From the NCBI GenBank assembly GCA_023131215.1, contig JAGLZV010000078.1:1-23046 (forward strand): a stretch of 23,046 nt of DNA, in the 5' to 3' direction. This stretch comes from Candidatus Methanophagales archaeon. Its GTDB lineage: Archaea > Halobacteriota > Syntropharchaeia > Alkanophagales > Methanospirareceae. The position numbers and the translations under genes were made by a program. The notes beneath the pieces are model-generated. The model did not search any database. It worked only from the letters and a program-made list of their open reading frames with translations, and was not told where the DNA came from. Shown here in pieces: positions 21,981 through 23,046 of this stretch. The stretch's first letter is position 1. Every line of letters begins with the position of its first letter.

Positions 21981-22112
21981 TGAAAATCGAACACGAACAA
22001 TGTAGAACTTTCTTTGACTCCAACGGATACTGTGTTAGTGCCTGCGTGTATTGAAAATTTCGAGATGAGTGGCGATGGGGAGGTTTTGTGCGCTAATTTT
22101 ATTAAAGTCTAA
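21981..22112 (+). pseudogene. Second copy of the 3' end of the isomerase fusion gene
   Basis: Positions 22001-22087 match 20831-20917 at 84 of 87 bases. A patchy match also extends to both sides (AAAATCGA at 21983 and 20822; diverged similarity to about 22110). The reading frame is kept: VELSLTPTDTVLVPACIENF EMSGDGEVL is the shared protein segment, then the frame diverges and stops at 22110-22112. The three differences are all synonymous (Leu TTA/TTG, Thr ACT/ACG, Ala GCA/GCG). Only about the last 30 codons are present, so it cannot encode an isomerase. It lies directly before the restriction endonuclease gene. Confidence 0.85.
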
Positions 22113-22125
22113 AGTTGTTGTTTAA

Positions 22126-22890
22126 ATGATGACAGTAGATAGGGACAACTTTATAGAAAAGCTCTTGGAGTATCTGAGCCAATATCTTTGTGATATTCAG
22201 GATTCTGATGGTAACTGGACGGTAAAAGGCTTTATTGATATTTTTAAGAATATTTATACAATTTCTCTCGATACAAAGGTGATTTCAAAGGTTTTGGAGA
22301 TTATGCCATTCCCTAAAATCCGGCGGTTTGCAATAGAGAACAATTTTGACATCGTCTTAAGCAAAGAGCAGGATTTTTACCCTGATATCAGTTTTATCGG
22401 CAAAAATAACGGCGAGAAGATGGCTCTGGATATAAAAAGCACATATCGAACGTCAGAAACCACAGCGTCTGGATTTACGCTTGGTGCATTTACCGGATAT
22501 TTTCGGAATAGAACCAGCAAAAAGAATATTACGTTTCCGTACGGCGAATACAAAAAGCATTACGTGCTGGGGGTTATATATACGAAGCAGGATGGGCTCT
22601 CTGTGATAAAGGCTATTGAACTTATCCTGCAAGAGAAGCATAAAATCGCAACTGATAGACCTTGGAATGGTAACAGTAAGGATGTTGCTTCAACGACAAA
22701 AATAGATAAACTGAGAGAGGGAAGCGGTGTTTTTGCAGGTTACGGCGTGGATGTATTCGATGATTATTGGATGTATTACATGACAAATGACATGGCACAT
22801 CAGGTTGATTTGCCAAAACCTCCTTATTGTAATATAAAGGAATATTTTGGATATAAACCAGCGGTATATCAAAGGTTTATGGGAAAGTAA
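22126..22890 (+). CDS. EcoRV-family type II restriction endonuclease
   Basis: A 254-residue endonuclease aligning by eye with EcoRV (245 residues) along most of its length. DTKVISKVLEIMPFPKIRRF corresponds to the EcoRV helix with E45 (E58 here). FYPDISF carries catalytic D87, and ALDIKSTY carries D102 and K104, together the PD...DxK centre. FTLGAFTGYFRNRTSKKNIT, then PYGEYKKHYVLGVIYTK, matches the EcoRV FTLGGYTSFIRNNT region. The recognition (R) loop reads ASTTKID where EcoRV has GNTTNIG, so two contacting Asn residues are changed, and the Q-loop is KEQDFYPD instead of KQQNHYPD. No methyltransferase is seen in the window. Two tandem ATGs, no Shine-Dalgarno. Confidence 0.86.
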   Translation: MMTVDRDNFIEKLLEYLSQYLCDIQDSDGNWTVKGFIDIFKNIYTISLDTKVISKVLEIMPFPKIRRFAIENNFDIVLSKEQDFYPDISFIGKNNGEKMALDIKSTYRTSETTASGFTLGAFTGYFRNRTSKKNITFPYGEYKKHYVLGVIYTKQDGLSVIKAIELILQEKHKIATDRPWNGNSKDVASTTKIDKLREGSGVFAGYGVDVFDDYWMYYMTNDMAHQVDLPKPPYCNIKEYFGYKPAVYQRFMGK

Positions 22891-22973
22891 TAAAGCATAT
22901 AATAACAAATGATTTTCCATAAAAAATTAGAGTGTGTCATAGAAGGGATAATTACAAAAATATCAAGGTAAAA

Positions 22974-23046
22974 ATGGAAGAAGATACACAAGTCATAAAA
23001 GAAGGTACTTTACCTATTAGGGTTAGCAAGGAAGTAGTTAGCCATC
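22974..23046 (+). CDS. 5' end of an unidentified gene, cut by the window edge
   Basis: An open frame starts at ATG 22974, preceded by AAGGT, and runs off the end after 24 codons (MEEDTQVIKEGTLPIRVSKE, then VVSH). It is co-directional with the endonuclease gene, 83 nt away, so it could belong to the same restriction island. The VSKEVVSH segment slightly resembles the start of GHKL/MORC-type ATPase domains, but too little is visible to claim it. Confidence 0.45.
   Translation, partial: MEEDTQVIKEGTLPIRVSKEVVSH

Noticed and set aside
21980..22054. Short ORF beginning MKIEHEQ with a GGAGG about 20 nt upstream
   Set aside because: It runs out of frame through the duplicated isomerase tail, whose conserved frame is a different one. 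The ribosome-binding site is too far away.
468..22389. Depletion of GATATC as a sign of an active EcoRV-type system
   Set aside because: At least eight sites were found by eye in 23 kb, slightly more than a random expectation of about six, so there is no avoidance.
3271..22890. A defence island spanning the window
   Set aside because: The nuclease-like genes, toxin-antitoxin pairs and the restriction enzyme are scattered among housekeeping genes. Only 21-23 kb has a cluster of such genes.
1..23046. tRNA, rRNA or known riboswitch genes
   Set aside because: No cloverleaf with a TTCGA-type T-loop, no rRNA segment and no recognisable riboswitch core was seen on reading. This was done by eye, without a covariance search.

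Overview
The window looks like a chromosomal segment of a euryarchaeon from the methanogen / anaerobic methane-oxidiser (ANME) side of the tree. The strongest clue is a type-2 (methanogenic-type) seryl-tRNA synthetase at 16825-18318. It is backed by archaeal-only tRNA modification enzymes (aTrm56, a THUMP-type G10 methyltransferase, the KEOPS subunit Pcc1), archaeal TATA-like promoters, several apparently leaderless starts and modest AT richness. The lineage is inferred from gene content; no rRNA or tRNA gene was seen.

Layout. 1-3.2 kb: an M6-type metalloprotease with a P-domain, preceded by a small coupled ORF for 35 residues, then a sulfur transferase of the LarE family. 3.2-6.7 kb: an orphan PD-(D/E)XK-like protein, a SixA-type phosphatase, the PLP synthase subunit PdxS and the G10 tRNA methyltransferase with a small conserved partner. 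6.7-10.75 kb: looser, accessory-looking DNA with an exported protein behind a cluster of GAACG motifs, aTrm56, a transglutaminase-like lipoprotein, eroded small genes and an orphan HicB-like protein. 10.8-12.6 kb: a compact TauE/SafE - TrmO - IMP cyclohydrolase operon with overlapping genes. 12.7-14.3 kb: a NifX/NifB-like protein, another nuclease-fold protein and a DUF2284 cysteine-rich protein. 14.3-16.6 kb: a decayed antitoxin/PIN pair, an aspartate-family aminotransferase and an Lrp/AsnC regulator. 16.8-18.6 kb: serS with pcc1. 18.6-21 kb: a large fusion of a sugar-1-phosphate nucleotidyltransferase-like half to a phosphomannose isomerase. 21-23 kb: an intact VapBC pair, a patchwork of gene scraps including a second copy of the 3' end of the fusion gene, an EcoRV-family restriction endonuclease, and the start of a further gene that runs off the edge.

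Themes. Five genes serve tRNA charging or modification. TrmO acts on t6A, which KEOPS (Pcc1) helps make, so two genes of one modification pathway lie about 6 kb apart. The most distinctive structure is a family of interspersed, modular, palindrome-rich intergenic repeats at about 5.28, 8.55-8.75, 12.55-12.68, 15.92-16.02, 16.66-16.83 and 21.88-21.92 kb. Linker sequences are shared between copies in either orientation, while the hairpins keep perfect stems although loops, and sometimes stem sequences, differ. The other strong leads are the EcoRV-like enzyme with altered recognition-loop residues, the duplicated gene tail that differs only at synonymous positions, and the small peptide ORF coupled to the metalloprotease.
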